Source: Shewanella hanedai (GTDB lineage Bacteria > Pseudomonadota > Gammaproteobacteria > Enterobacterales > Shewanellaceae). From it: DNA of 64,000 bases. The notes below the pieces were generated by a model. It was not told where the DNA came from. It made no database searches and saw only the letters and a program-made list of their open reading frames with translations. Position numbers and translations under genes: made by a program. Where the stretch lies: the NCBI RefSeq assembly GCF_007197645.1, contig NZ_VKGK01000004.1:62001-126000 (forward strand), read 5' to 3'. Shown one piece after another: positions 32,610 through 41,337 of this stretch. The first letter of the stretch is position 1, and every line of letters starts with the position of its first letter.

Positions 32610-33464
32610 CTAATTCTGATACCACAGGCTCAGTAGGTCTCGCTCCAATAACTCAGCAGTCGCAGCCACATCCTGACGATAATGATCCATCAAGTGCAGC
32701 TTAAGTGCCTCGCTCATATGTGCCGCTTCTTTGGTTTCGTGAACGCTAACATGATTTCGATGTAATTTGTTACGGACTGAATCTGGTTGACGCCGGAGTT
32801 GATGTAACGCGGTGTTACGCAACTTTAAGGTAGCCTGATGTTGGTCATATTCAATCTCAGAGCAAGGCTCTACACCTATAAATTCAAAGGTATCAGCCAT
32901 CACCGCCGATGTTTTCTTGATAAAATCGTCAAATAAAATGACTTTAACCCGATCACCAAAGATATCCAGATAACGCTTCACATTGTCATAATAACTGGCA
33001 TTACGAAGATACTGTAAACCGTCGTGAAAATAACTTGTTGACGGTATTTCCCGACCTTGCCGTCGTGATTCGCACAAGCCAATGGCCTTTTCAAGATCTG
33101 CTTGATCTTCATTAGTAGTACGTAAATAGAGTGAGTGTAATGATTGAATTTGTTGCCACGGGCGACGTAGCATAATAATAATTTTTGCATCTGGGCAGTG
33201 GGTTTGAATATTTTTTGGAGCAGCTTCACTTTGTAGGTACCACACTGAACCTTCAGCATTTATCGGCCTGTCAGTAAATAATCCTAGATATTCATCTTCA
33301 TCTGTAACGGTGTGTGGTTGCACCATTAAATCGGTCGCAAAGTAATGCGGCTCTTTTAAAATTGATAAGTGAATTGACGGATGTTGTTTTAGATACAAAC
33401 ACATTGCCGTTGTGCCGCAACGTGGTGCGCCGACCACAAACAGGTTGGGATAATGATTTACCAC
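32610..33464 (-). CDS. Sulfotransferase (second of two in the island)
   Basis: 284 residues, cytosolic PAPS-dependent sulfotransferase type. The 5'-phosphosulfate loop is GAPRCGTTA (residues 12-20). The catalytic or substrate region HYFATDL and the 3'-phosphate motif around IIIMLRRPWQQIQSLHSLYL (R then S) are visible. The start is GTG, overlapping the SDR stop by 7 bp. It differs clearly from the other sulfotransferase at 34153-34899, so two different positions or substrates are likely. Confidence 0.85.
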   Translation of the reverse strand: MVNHYPNLFVVGAPRCGTTAMCLYLKQHPSIHLSILKEPHYFATDLMVQPHTVTDEDEYLGLFTDRPINAEGSVWYLQSEAAPKNIQTHCPDAKIIIMLRRPWQQIQSLHSLYLRTTNEDQADLEKAIGLCESRRQGREIPSTSYFHDGLQYLRNASYYDNVKRYLDIFGDRVKVILFDDFIKKTSAVMADTFEFIGVEPCSEIEYDQHQATLKLRNTALHQLRRQPDSVRNKLHRNHVSVHETKEAAHMSEALKLHLMDHYRQDVAATAELLERDLLSLWYQN

Positions 33465-34156
33465 GAAAAGGTTGCCTTATCTTTAAAGAACTCACCATTG
33501 GGGCCATCATCATCGAGCAAACATAACCAGACTGCGGTTTCAGCCCCCTCCTCCACATTACGATGTGCATTTAATCCACCCAGGCGTGTTCTTACCCAAC
33601 CTGGCGTCATTGCATTAACCAAGATATTGTCGTTTTTAACCTCATCAGCCAGCATCACAGTCATGGCATTCATGGCCACTTTTGAAAATCGATAACCTGG
33701 ATTTTGTTTATCCATTTTGCTAAATGAACCATGCCCAGAGGATATATTGACCACCCTTCCAAAATGGTTCTTTTGCATAAAAGGCACCACGATTTGACTC
33801 AAACGTAATGCGCCAAAAAAGTTGATATCCATGGTTTGTGCTGTTAGTTCTCTCGGTTCATTAAGAATGCTGTAGCGTATGCCCTGAGAGATCCCTGCGT
33901 TATTCACCAAAATGTCCACGACCAGCTCTCTACTTTCAAGCTTAGAACTCAGTGATTGCAAGTCAGCATCATTGGTTACATCAAGTTTTATACAGCTAAC
34001 CAAGGGGTTATCGAGCTTAGCCATCGCTTTATCGCCTTTTTGAAGATCTCTAGCAGCCAAAATTACTTTGATATTATCAGCAGCCAATTGACGGCAAATT
34101 TCAAAGCCAATGCCACGATTGCCACCAGTCACCAGAGCCGTTTTTTGACGGGTCAT
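33458..34156 (-). CDS. Short-chain dehydrogenase/reductase in the island operon
   Basis: 232 residues, classical SDR. TGGNRGIG is at residues 10-17, NNAG at 85-88, ISSGHGS holds the catalytic Ser and YRFSK the Tyr and Lys. Basic residues (AARDLQK) after the second strand suggest NADP(H). It overlaps the upstream sulfotransferase stop by 4 bp (ATGA) and the downstream one by 7 bp, so all three are coupled. It may reduce a carbonyl or the carrier-bound acyl group; this is inference. Confidence 0.88.
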   Translation of the reverse strand: MTRQKTALVTGGNRGIGFEICRQLAADNIKVILAARDLQKGDKAMAKLDNPLVSCIKLDVTNDADLQSLSSKLESRELVVDILVNNAGISQGIRYSILNEPRELTAQTMDINFFGALRLSQIVVPFMQKNHFGRVVNISSGHGSFSKMDKQNPGYRFSKVAMNAMTVMLADEVKNDNILVNAMTPGWVRTRLGGLNAHRNVEEGAETAVWLCLLDDDGPNGEFFKDKATFSW

Positions 34157-34899
34157 GCAACCTCCTTATAATGAGAATATAGATCAAACAAAATACGTTC
34201 TCTTTGCGCCACAAAAGTTAGCGAGACATCAGTGTAATGTTTTCGCCAATCTCGATCATTTCTAGGCTGACCACCGTCCGGCAAAATACGATCACTTTGA
34301 ATAATAAAGGCCAAATCTTGGGCACTATGCCCAAAGGCAGAAAGAAATTGATGCAAGTCCTGATTTAATGTTTCATTAAACATAAACGTCACAGGGTATT
34401 GCTGTTCAATAAACGCTTTGCTTTGAATATCAGCTTCGGTCAACTGATTAAAAGTATTTTTTGGCTCCCGAAAAAAAAACCTAAAATACTGTTCAGTGTG
34501 CCACCCCAATGGCGCAGCACTCTTATTATGATAACCGTTAGGTTCACCCTGATAAAAACCTTTAAAACACTTGTCGGTCAAATAAACAAAATATTCGAAT
34601 TCTATTTTTTCGATATTTTGCTTACCGTCTTCAAAATGAGCGTAAAAATGCTCACGACCGCAATACAGCTCAAGGTTGCGCTGCCACCAACCATAAAAAT
34701 ACTGCGAAACATAACGATCAAACGGATTTCTTAACACAGATACAATCGGTAAATGGGCATATTTGTGTGGAATATCAGAACAGGTGCCATGTTTGTCCAG
34801 CTCAATGCCATCGGGGTAGAGTTTCTTAAGCATTTTGGTGACAAATGTACCGCCAGTTTTTGGCATATGCACAAAGACGAAATCAGGCGTAATAAACAT
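34153..34899 (-). CDS. Sulfotransferase (first of two in the island)
   Basis: 248 residues of the sulfotransferase-2-like type: HMPKTGGTFV with the PAPS loop PKTGGT at residues 13-18, then VSVLRNPFDRYVSQYF with the Arg/Ser pair for the 3'-phosphate (about 54-69). It needs PAPS from the host sulfate assimilation pathway. GGGAGAGG stands just before the ATG and it starts 11 bp after the radical SAM stop. A substrate with hydroxyl or phenol groups is expected. Confidence 0.85.
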   Translation of the reverse strand: MFITPDFVFVHMPKTGGTFVTKMLKKLYPDGIELDKHGTCSDIPHKYAHLPIVSVLRNPFDRYVSQYFYGWWQRNLELYCGREHFYAHFEDGKQNIEKIEFEYFVYLTDKCFKGFYQGEPNGYHNKSAAPLGWHTEQYFRFFFREPKNTFNQLTEADIQSKAFIEQQYPVTFMFNETLNQDLHQFLSAFGHSAQDLAFIIQSDRILPDGGQPRNDRDWRKHYTDVSLTFVAQRERILFDLYSHYKEVA

Positions 34900-34910
34900 A
34901 ACCTCTCCCG

Positions 34911-36212
34911 TTACTCTACCGAATCAAGCAAGTGACGACTTAACGACTTACCGACAAAGTCACCGTAAAATATGCCTTTGCGGGTCATTTTTATGGTTTT
35001 ATCCAGTACTATTACAAATTCATGCTCAATCAGTTTCTGCAGCATATTGTTATTTTTTGACAACAAATTGACGCCATGCTTGGCTTTTATCCATCTGCAA
35101 TCAAGGCTCGATGTTTTCATGCCCAACACGATATCTCTGGCAATCAAATCCATAGAACTCAGCCTCATACCACGCTCTACGGGCAACTCACCCTTGTCGA
35201 TAAATTCAATGTACTTATCTGTGTTCGATGTGTTTTGAATATATTCTCGTTCCAAAGAAGAGAAGGCTGAAACCCCAAAGCCATAAGTGTCTTCCCCAAG
35301 CCAGCGCTGATGAAGGTGTTTTTGTCGATATTCGCCATTTTTGGTGAAGGTAAAATAAGTCGAATTAAGGTAATTATTTGCATACAGCTGCTCCATGGCA
35401 TAATTCATAAAAACCATTTCTTGATCGTCTGTAGGCAATATGATGCTGTCACTACGAAGATCAGCGTAATACTTAGAATTTTGATACAACTCCATTTTGT
35501 ATACAGTGATCGATTGAACCCCCAGTGAAACGGCACGATCTACGCTATAACGCCAAGTCTCTTCGGTTTCACCTTCCAGTCCGCTAAGCAGATCAATATT
35601 TAAGATAACCCCAGTATCCAAGGCTCGTTTAATCGCCGCTACATTCATTTTTTCGGTGTCTTTACGGCCTGTTTTGGCAACAATTTCGTCATGAAATGAT
35701 TGAATACCAAAACTCAGTCGAGTAATACCAAATTGTGATAGTTCTTTAGATTTGCTTTTTGAGTAAGTAATAGGCTCTACTTCGAAGACAAATTCCGACA
35801 GTGCCATATTAAAATGGTCATGTAATGCCGTTAAAATTTGGTCCATATGCCGCGCTTTTAATAAACTCGGCGTGCCTCCACCAAAATACAAGGTATCCAC
35901 CGGACGCTTGAACCAACCATACAACTCGGAAACCATAACAATTTCACGACACAGGTAATCCACATAATGATCGATCTCTTTTTGATTGCTGTCAGACAAC
36001 TCAGTGATCTTAAAAAAGCAGTAACTGCATCGCTGAATACAATAAGGAATGTGAATATACAAATTCAGCCTATCATTGGCCTGCGCCTGTGATTGAAACG
36101 TGCCCTTCCAATAACGGCTCGGTGGATAGTTAGTGATAAACCCTTTTCGATGCAGCTCATCGGCGGGTAAATCATCAACAGATGATGCCGTTTCGTTATT
36201 TTCAATATCCAT
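34911..36212 (-). CDS. HemN/HemW-like radical SAM enzyme
   Basis: 433 residues. The [4Fe-4S] motif is C58-IQR-C62-SY-C65-F, i.e. CxxxCxxCxF, the HemW type and not the CxxxCxxCxC of HemN. The SAM-binding GGG of YFGGGTPSLL, the EVEP strand and LSFGIQSF follow, and the C-terminal HemN domain has WLGEDTYGFG. Class C radical SAM methyltransferases of antibiotic pathways share this layout (family knowledge), so C-methylation of a carrier-bound aromatic group is possible; heme-chaperone or porphyrin activity is unlikely because the neighbours are a ligase and carrier protein. The gene follows the ACP by 59 bp. Confidence 0.85.
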   Translation of the reverse strand: MDIENNETASSVDDLPADELHRKGFITNYPPSRYWKGTFQSQAQANDRLNLYIHIPYCIQRCSYCFFKITELSDSNQKEIDHYVDYLCREIVMVSELYGWFKRPVDTLYFGGGTPSLLKARHMDQILTALHDHFNMALSEFVFEVEPITYSKSKSKELSQFGITRLSFGIQSFHDEIVAKTGRKDTEKMNVAAIKRALDTGVILNIDLLSGLEGETEETWRYSVDRAVSLGVQSITVYKMELYQNSKYYADLRSDSIILPTDDQEMVFMNYAMEQLYANNYLNSTYFTFTKNGEYRQKHLHQRWLGEDTYGFGVSAFSSLEREYIQNTSNTDKYIEFIDKGELPVERGMRLSSMDLIARDIVLGMKTSSLDCRWIKAKHGVNLLSKNNNMLQKLIEHEFVIVLDKTIKMTRKGIFYGDFVGKSLSRHLLDSVE

Positions 36213-36271
36213 AATGGTTTCTTAATACTCGTGATTATATAGGCCAAAATGCGCGACGATTAAAAATACGC

Positions 36272-36514
36272 TTAGCGAGTATGCTGAGCGATAGTCTCTG
36301 CAATCTTCTCCACGTTAGAAAAGTTTTCTACAGCCAAAGCATCGTCATCAAACTCAATTTTGAATGTCTTTTCCAGCAAAACAATAAACTCTGTAAATAC
36401 AATAGAGTCCATCGCTAGTCCCCCTTCAAAAAGCGGGGTTGTTTGATCAAATTCGTCATAGCCAACGTTGACATCCAACTTTTCGACAATTAATTGTTTT
36501 ATTGAATTAATCAA
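36272..36514 (-). CDS. Acyl carrier protein
   Basis: 80 residues, four-helix carrier fold. The phosphopantetheine Ser is S37 in GGLAMDSIVFTEF, a normal D-S-I/L motif. The start is TTG, overlapping the ligase stop (TTGA), with GAGGAG 8 nt upstream, so translation is coupled. Being paired with a ligase and not with a ketosynthase, it is a discrete carrier for a loaded acyl or aryl group and not a general fatty-acid ACP. Confidence 0.88.
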   Translation of the reverse strand: MINSIKQLIVEKLDVNVGYDEFDQTTPLFEGGLAMDSIVFTEFIVLLEKTFKIEFDDDALAVENFSNVEKIAETIAQHTR

Positions 36515-37851
36515 AATTCAGTCTCCTCATAATGCAGTGCTATTTGTTTTCGATTAATTTTGCCACTGACCAATCGGGGTAATTGTGGCTCAATTATTAT
36601 TTTTGAAGGTGTTGCATACCGCGGTAAAAACTTACCTAGTTGGCGACGCAGCTCGTCAGGTGCTAACTCAGTTGTCGATTCCACGATGGCAACGATAGTA
36701 TGTCCCTTACTATCCTTTCGCCCTTTTACCAGAGCAACATCCTGGATATGTTGATGTTGTTTTATTTGGCTTTCCAATTCGGAAAAAGCGATTAAACGTC
36801 CTTCCCGATTGATACTAAGCTTGGCGCGCCCAATCACGCTAAAACCGGTAATTTCATCACCACGAGCCAGATCACCTGTATTAAAAAAAACATCACGTGT
36901 TTGCTGATACAGATAAAAGTCAAAACCAAAAGGATGCTTTACTGCAATTTGCTCTGACTCGATTTTGATTTTTACCCCCGGCAGAGCTGTCACACAATCG
37001 TCAACGGCTTCGCCTTTACTTTGAATTTCTCCAATAGCAACCACACCCAATTCAGTGCTGCCATATAAGTTGAATACCCGGCCAAATTTGGTTTGAGCTT
37101 GTTGAAACGTTTGACGGTCAAAACAATCACCAGCGCTGACGATAAATTCATATTGAGATGATTTACATGAGCGTAGCAACAGGGCACCGACAGTCGATGG
37201 CGTCAAATAAGCCACGGTAGGAGCGAATTGTCGTTCGACCGCTTTAAATCTAAGAATGTTCAGGTTGCTGGTTAAGTGGATACTGGCTCCCACCAGTAAA
37301 CAGGGCCAAAGTGCCGCGCCAAAACCATACATGTGATGCATCGGCACTGGAATTAACACGCGACTGGATGCATTTAGCGGTAAACGCGTTAAGACGTTAC
37401 GAGAATTAGCAATCAAATTATGACGTTGATGGACCACCAATTTAGGTGTACCTAAACTGCCGGAGGTTTTAAAATATATTCTGCCCGGGGTGGCAACCGT
37501 TTTACATTGAGCCTGTTTCGTCAGTTGTATATGTCGTAACATGTCGCAAAAATGAGGTTTTAAGGTAAGTTGATCAGCAAATAATTCTTTATCTACATCA
37601 GTCGATTTAACAGGTAATAGAACAAAGTTTACTTCGTTGAACATTAAAGCTATCAACATCAGCAGATGTTCAATCGATTGTGCACAATAAAAGGCCATTG
37701 GTTGAGTAAATGAATTAGACGCCAACCAATCACTGTAAACACTAATACGCAAATAAGCCTCTTGATAACTAATCACCTGATGATCATCACTGAGGGTATT
37801 GTTAAATGTGTCGGATTGTTTCCATTGCTCTAATAAATCAAGAACATTCAT
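36511..37851 (-). CDS. AMP-forming acyl/aryl ligase loading the carrier protein
   Basis: 446 residues, a compact member of the ANL superfamily (acyl-CoA synthetase/adenylation). P-loop TSGSLGTPK at residues 129-137; NLYGSTELG near 265; NTGDLA near 325 with the ribose-binding Asp; and the C-terminal catalytic Lys in SGKINRK near 431. Its place directly after a chorismate-lyase-like gene and overlapping an ACP gene suggests that it adenylates a hydroxybenzoate-like acid and transfers it to the ACP (inference). AGAGGT precedes the ATG. Confidence 0.87.
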   Translation of the reverse strand: MNVLDLLEQWKQSDTFNNTLSDDHQVISYQEAYLRISVYSDWLASNSFTQPMAFYCAQSIEHLLMLIALMFNEVNFVLLPVKSTDVDKELFADQLTLKPHFCDMLRHIQLTKQAQCKTVATPGRIYFKTSGSLGTPKLVVHQRHNLIANSRNVLTRLPLNASSRVLIPVPMHHMYGFGAALWPCLLVGASIHLTSNLNILRFKAVERQFAPTVAYLTPSTVGALLLRSCKSSQYEFIVSAGDCFDRQTFQQAQTKFGRVFNLYGSTELGVVAIGEIQSKGEAVDDCVTALPGVKIKIESEQIAVKHPFGFDFYLYQQTRDVFFNTGDLARGDEITGFSVIGRAKLSINREGRLIAFSELESQIKQHQHIQDVALVKGRKDSKGHTIVAIVESTTELAPDELRRQLGKFLPRYATPSKIIIEPQLPRLVSGKINRKQIALHYEETEF

Positions 37852-37872
37852 TAATCGACCTCTATTCCAATT

Positions 37873-38361
37873 TCAGAATTTGCATGGTGTTGAACCTCCT
37901 AGTGCTCTTGCTAAACTTTGACAGCTCACCACCTCAGTTAAATTTGCCACCTTAATAGCACCGCTCATCAATTGGAACGAACGCTTGAAACAAGCCTTTT
38001 CTGACACCTTTAGTTTCGACAGCAGTGCCCTGTCGTGTGACACACAGATCCGCTCATGACTTTTACTGATATTATTGACACCTAATATGATTCCCGCAGG
38101 GATACTGGTATGAATTAACTCATCAACCTGACTTTTTGATAGGTTTTCGATGAAGAATACACCCGATGCAAGAAGAACAGGTTCACTGCAATCATTTATA
38201 AAAAGCAATGACTCACGATGAAGATAATATTCACTTAGTTGTTGATTAAGAATACAAACCTGCACATCGGAGCCAGCCAGATCATTAAAGAACTGAGTGG
38301 TAGATCCTTTTCTGTCAAAGTATCTTTTCAGGAGGTTTTTAGGTTCATCACCTTCAGGCAA
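37873..38361 (-). CDS. Chorismate-lyase-like protein (UbiC/DUF98 fold), first gene of the island operon
   Basis: 162 residues, the length of UbiC. Compared by eye with E. coli UbiC, the motif HRESLLFINDCSEPVLLASG (residues 48-67) aligns with its LREILLCADGEPWLAGR, keeping the key Arg (R49 here); IPAG near residue 90 aligns with TPLGR, and SGAIKVANLTEVV aligns with the stretch carrying the catalytic Glu (E143). Chorismate lyase makes 4-hydroxybenzoate and pyruvate. TTG start, with AAGGGAGAG six bases upstream. It heads the operon, so it could supply 4-hydroxybenzoate to the ligase/ACP pair. Overall identity is low, so a different activity on the same fold remains possible. Confidence 0.65.
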   Translation of the reverse strand: MPEGDEPKNLLKRYFDRKGSTTQFFNDLAGSDVQVCILNQQLSEYYLHRESLLFINDCSEPVLLASGVFFIENLSKSQVDELIHTSIPAGIILGVNNISKSHERICVSHDRALLSKLKVSEKACFKRSFQLMSGAIKVANLTEVVSCQSLARALGGSTPCKF

Positions 38362-38829
38362 AACGACTCTCCCTTTTATTACAATGAATTAAAAACAACA
38401 TATAATAACAAATCAGTAGAGTCATAAAGTTAATTCCAACAAAATAAAATTAACCAGCCTCCTAATTAAAAAACATCAATAACATTTAACTAAAATTAAT
38501 CAGCACAATTAAAAGAGCATCATAAAGACTTTTAAAAATAAAACACAAAGACAACAAACCCGCAAGAAAAACAAAGCAAACCTCAATCAACAAAAACAAA
38601 AAACCACTAACAACAAAATCAATAAATAAGTAATAAGTAGTAGCTGAAAAGCATAAATCAAGTGATTTATAATTAATAAGTCGTAGACTATAAGTGCTAT
38701 TAGTAAGTGGTAAGTGGTATTAATAAACAGAAAATTAAAAGTAATTTATATTCTAAAAATCATCCATAAAATATGTAAGGAAATAATTAAATTAAGATAT
38801 CCAAGGTTTCCGCCATGAAATACATCACT
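38362..38829. other. AT-rich, gene-free right part of the island
   Basis: 468 bp, roughly three-quarters A+T. It contains short repeats such as AATAAGTAATAAGTAGTAG and GTAAGTGGTAAGTGG (38620-38720). It should hold the promoter of the nine-gene operon near 38400. No ORF or known RNA was seen. Confidence 0.45.
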
Positions 38830-38884
38830 TAAAATCAGCCAAGATATGTTCAACCAAGCCGGCGTAAAAGTCGACTGGATGCAA
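38830..38884 (+). repeat. Right direct repeat, putative attR
   Basis: 53 of 55 bases match 30391-30445. Read in the same frame it encodes KISQDMFNQAGVKVDWMQ followed by Ala-Glu and a stop (38885-38893), which looks like an original C-terminus of the dCMP deaminase cut off from its gene. Confidence 0.75.
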
Positions 38885-39009
38885 GCAGAATAACCAAGTT
38901 GAACGAATTTGTGGGGACTGGGTAAAGCTTATATCAATATACTCAGTCCACTTCAGAACAGCTCACGACGGTGAGCCTTACTCTAACCCCAATGACACGC
39001 TTCAATGAA

Positions 39010-40352
39010 TCAAACTCGAATGTGAAGTGAAATCAGCATCGCTAATCCAGGCGATCTTCTTTCAGCCTCAATTTCTCCCTGTTGTGCCAATACCAGCTCA
39101 TTAACTAAAGCCAATCCTATTCCTGTCCCTTGCGTGGACCGAGTTAACTCATTACCGCCACGATAAAACAGTTCAAAAATTTTACTTTCTTGCTCCTGAG
39201 TTATGCCTTCACCATAATCCCGGATTTCCAGCTGTATCATGTCTTTATGCTTGGGATGTTGACGGAATATAAAATCGATTTTCTGTCGACTAGGATCATT
39301 GATCAGCTGCGAGTCAAAAAACTTAACGGCATTGTCAGTAATATTGATAATCACTTGGGAGAAAGTGTCCTGTTCGACAAAAACCTGCACCTCTTTAACG
39401 TCAGCTATTTCCATTATTATGTTCTGTTGAAAGTGACTCTTATCAATGATTGAAGAAGTTTTAGAACGAATAACATCCTGTAAAATAGTTAATAGGGTAT
39501 ATTCCAGCTGTATATTTTGCTGTTGATTGCTAAGTGCAGACAATTGCAAAATGTTATTGATTAATCGCGTAAGACGTTCACTTTCATCATAAATAAATGC
39601 GTAATAATTTTGCTTATGCTTCTCGGATATTACGATTCTCTCCTTAAGCATTTGTGAATACATACGAATTGAGGTTAGCGGTGTTTTTAACTCATGGCTA
39701 ACCGAAGACACAAAGTTAAGCCTTTGTTCGCCTAATGCCAGTTGCTTAACCCCTAAACGATAAAAACCAAAACAAGCTGACAATATTGCTGCAATCAGAA
39801 TAATAATCACAATACCGCTATACACCATCGCCGACGTCAAAGGTAACGAGTGCGTCGACAAGGATAATGAATAGCCTTCGTATGGCCATTCCAGCTTAGT
39901 ATGGTAAATAGCTTGCTGTTCAAAACGGCTATCTAGTTGTAAGGGATGGCTCACTTTAGCTTGATCATCAGCTAGATTTTCAATGCTGCTTTTTTGCGTA
40001 CCGCTAATTCCAGGGGGAGTGCCGGATACAACGCCTCTTGGTTGACCTTGTTTCCATCATCTTTTGTTTGGCTATGTTCTGATAAATCCTGCTTTGATAA
40101 GGATTCTGGCCAGATTGGACTATTAAAATGACCTTGGCTGTCATATTGAAAATAGCCAACTAATCCTTTTATTGGTTGCTCATTGTTTAACTGTAAATGA
40201 CTTAAGCTTGAGAGTGGCGATAGTACTTGCTGTTGCTGCTTGGTGACCGGATTATACACTTGTTGATAGTAGTCAAATTCATTCACCGACAGGGTATTGG
40301 TAAAAGTTAATTTCTTATACAAAGTTCTGTTGATTTTCAGAGCCAAATTACA
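39010..40352 (-). pseudogene. Sensor histidine kinase, frameshifted and lacking its N-terminus
   Basis: Two frames encode one protein. The 5' part (40352-39972) is a periplasmic sensor piece (FDYYQQVYNPVTKQQQQV ...). The 3' part (to 39010) has a membrane segment, the H-box SSVSHELKTPLTSIRM, the N-box TDNAVKF and ATP-binding DYGEGI and TGIGLALVNEL. Adding one A to the A6 run at 39990-39995 joins them smoothly (VRKKSSIENLADDQ). The first membrane helix is also missing: an in-frame stop lies just upstream at 40353-40355. No response regulator is nearby. Clearly nonfunctional if the sequence is correct. Confidence 0.8.
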
Positions 40353-41074
40353 TCACCTTCAATGACAGTTTCAACATCATTGAGCAAGTCGATCCAAACA
40401 GACTTAAGCTTCCACAAGGTTATGGCCCAGAATTTCCAAAAGGTGATGGGGTGCTTGTATCAAAAGAAATTTCAACCGACCTCTATCTTGTTACCGACTC
40501 CGCAGGCCTGCGTAATAGCTCATTTAAAATCACTGGTAATGAAATAATCGTGTTTGGCGCAAGCAGCACCAAAATAGCAGAGAGAACGATTAAACTTATA
40601 CATGAGCAATTTCCAAAGCTGAAAATCACCTCAGTCCATGTAACTCATCCTCATGGCGATGAAATAGCAGGTCTCAACGTTTATGTTAAACAAGGTATCG
40701 AAATACTTGCCGATGAATATACTATTTCTGCCATCAAAGCATACCCACTATTTTCTGACGATATCGATAAATTCAAGTTTCGTCTAATCCAAAATACCCA
40801 AGTAATTAATGGTGCGAGTTTTTATGTCTTGGAGAGCGTGCACGCCAAACGCCAAAGCTTTGTTCACTTCAAAGACGGCGGGATTATTTTTCAATCCGAC
40901 TTCCTTCACATACCATTCGATAACACCATCGCCAAGGTCATCCCCAATGACACTAGAACCTTTATTGATTTTGTTCGCAATAAACAGCTCAGATTAAACC
41001 GCATTGTTGGTAGCTATGGAAATAATAATATTTCCGTTGAAACCGTGAATAAAACCTACGATGCCATGATGTGA
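40334..41074 (+). pseudogene. Metallo-beta-lactamase-fold protein, 5'-truncated
   Basis: A frame open from 40334 has no ATG; the first usual start is GTG 40451 (207 residues). Before it the frame reads like protein (IIEQVDPNRLKLPQGYGPEF), so the true N-terminus is missing. HPHGDEIAGLNVYV resembles the HxHxDH zinc motif, with the second His of the motif replaced by Gly-Asp, and later VHAKRQSFVHFKDGGIIFQS and SDFLHI fit the fold. The break meets the truncated histidine kinase head to head. Relatives would be B3-like or cyclase-type MBL proteins. Expression from GTG 40451 cannot be excluded. Confidence 0.6.
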
Positions 41075-41148
41075 CAACAGTGATATTTACCTTCTCAGTC
41101 ACCACTATCGAGGTTTTCGTTATCTAAGTGACTTGAACCTCGATAATA

Positions 41149-41337
41149 ATGGGATGCCTTCTACCACAATGCCAATAAGTCATGCCACTTCCCTCTGAGT
41201 TGGCAACAGCATTAGTCACAACGATCAACCTAGCTTTTATCGCCTCTTCAATACCAACGCCCTCCTGAACCAAATCATCAACCGCAATAAAGGCTATCGT
41301 CGTAAGGTTGCTGCTTTACATAATGATAAGCGTAACC
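41149..41337 (-). pseudogene. Fragment of a gene that is intact at 51062-51457
   Basis: About 190 bp closely matching 51049-51238, the 3' half of the minus-strand 131-residue gene. Differences include a one-base deletion near its stop (TCATGCCACTT here, TCATGCCCACTT in the intact copy) and the upstream half is missing. The two copies are in the same orientation and bracket the mrp region. Confidence 0.7.

Larger units (their letters stand above)
30391..38884. mobile_element. Probable genomic island carrying a sulfotransferase/radical SAM/ACP gene cluster
   Basis: About 8.5 kb bounded by the 55-bp direct repeats. Contents: nine minus-strand genes, all facing the repeat at the deaminase gene. 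Near the right repeat is a very AT-rich gene-free stretch (38430-38820). No integrase or transposase gene is visible, so the element is non-autonomous now or the enzyme has been lost. Insertion at a gene's 3' end with restoration of the reading frame is the classical mode of tyrosine integrases (family knowledge); that origin is inferred. Confidence 0.6.
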
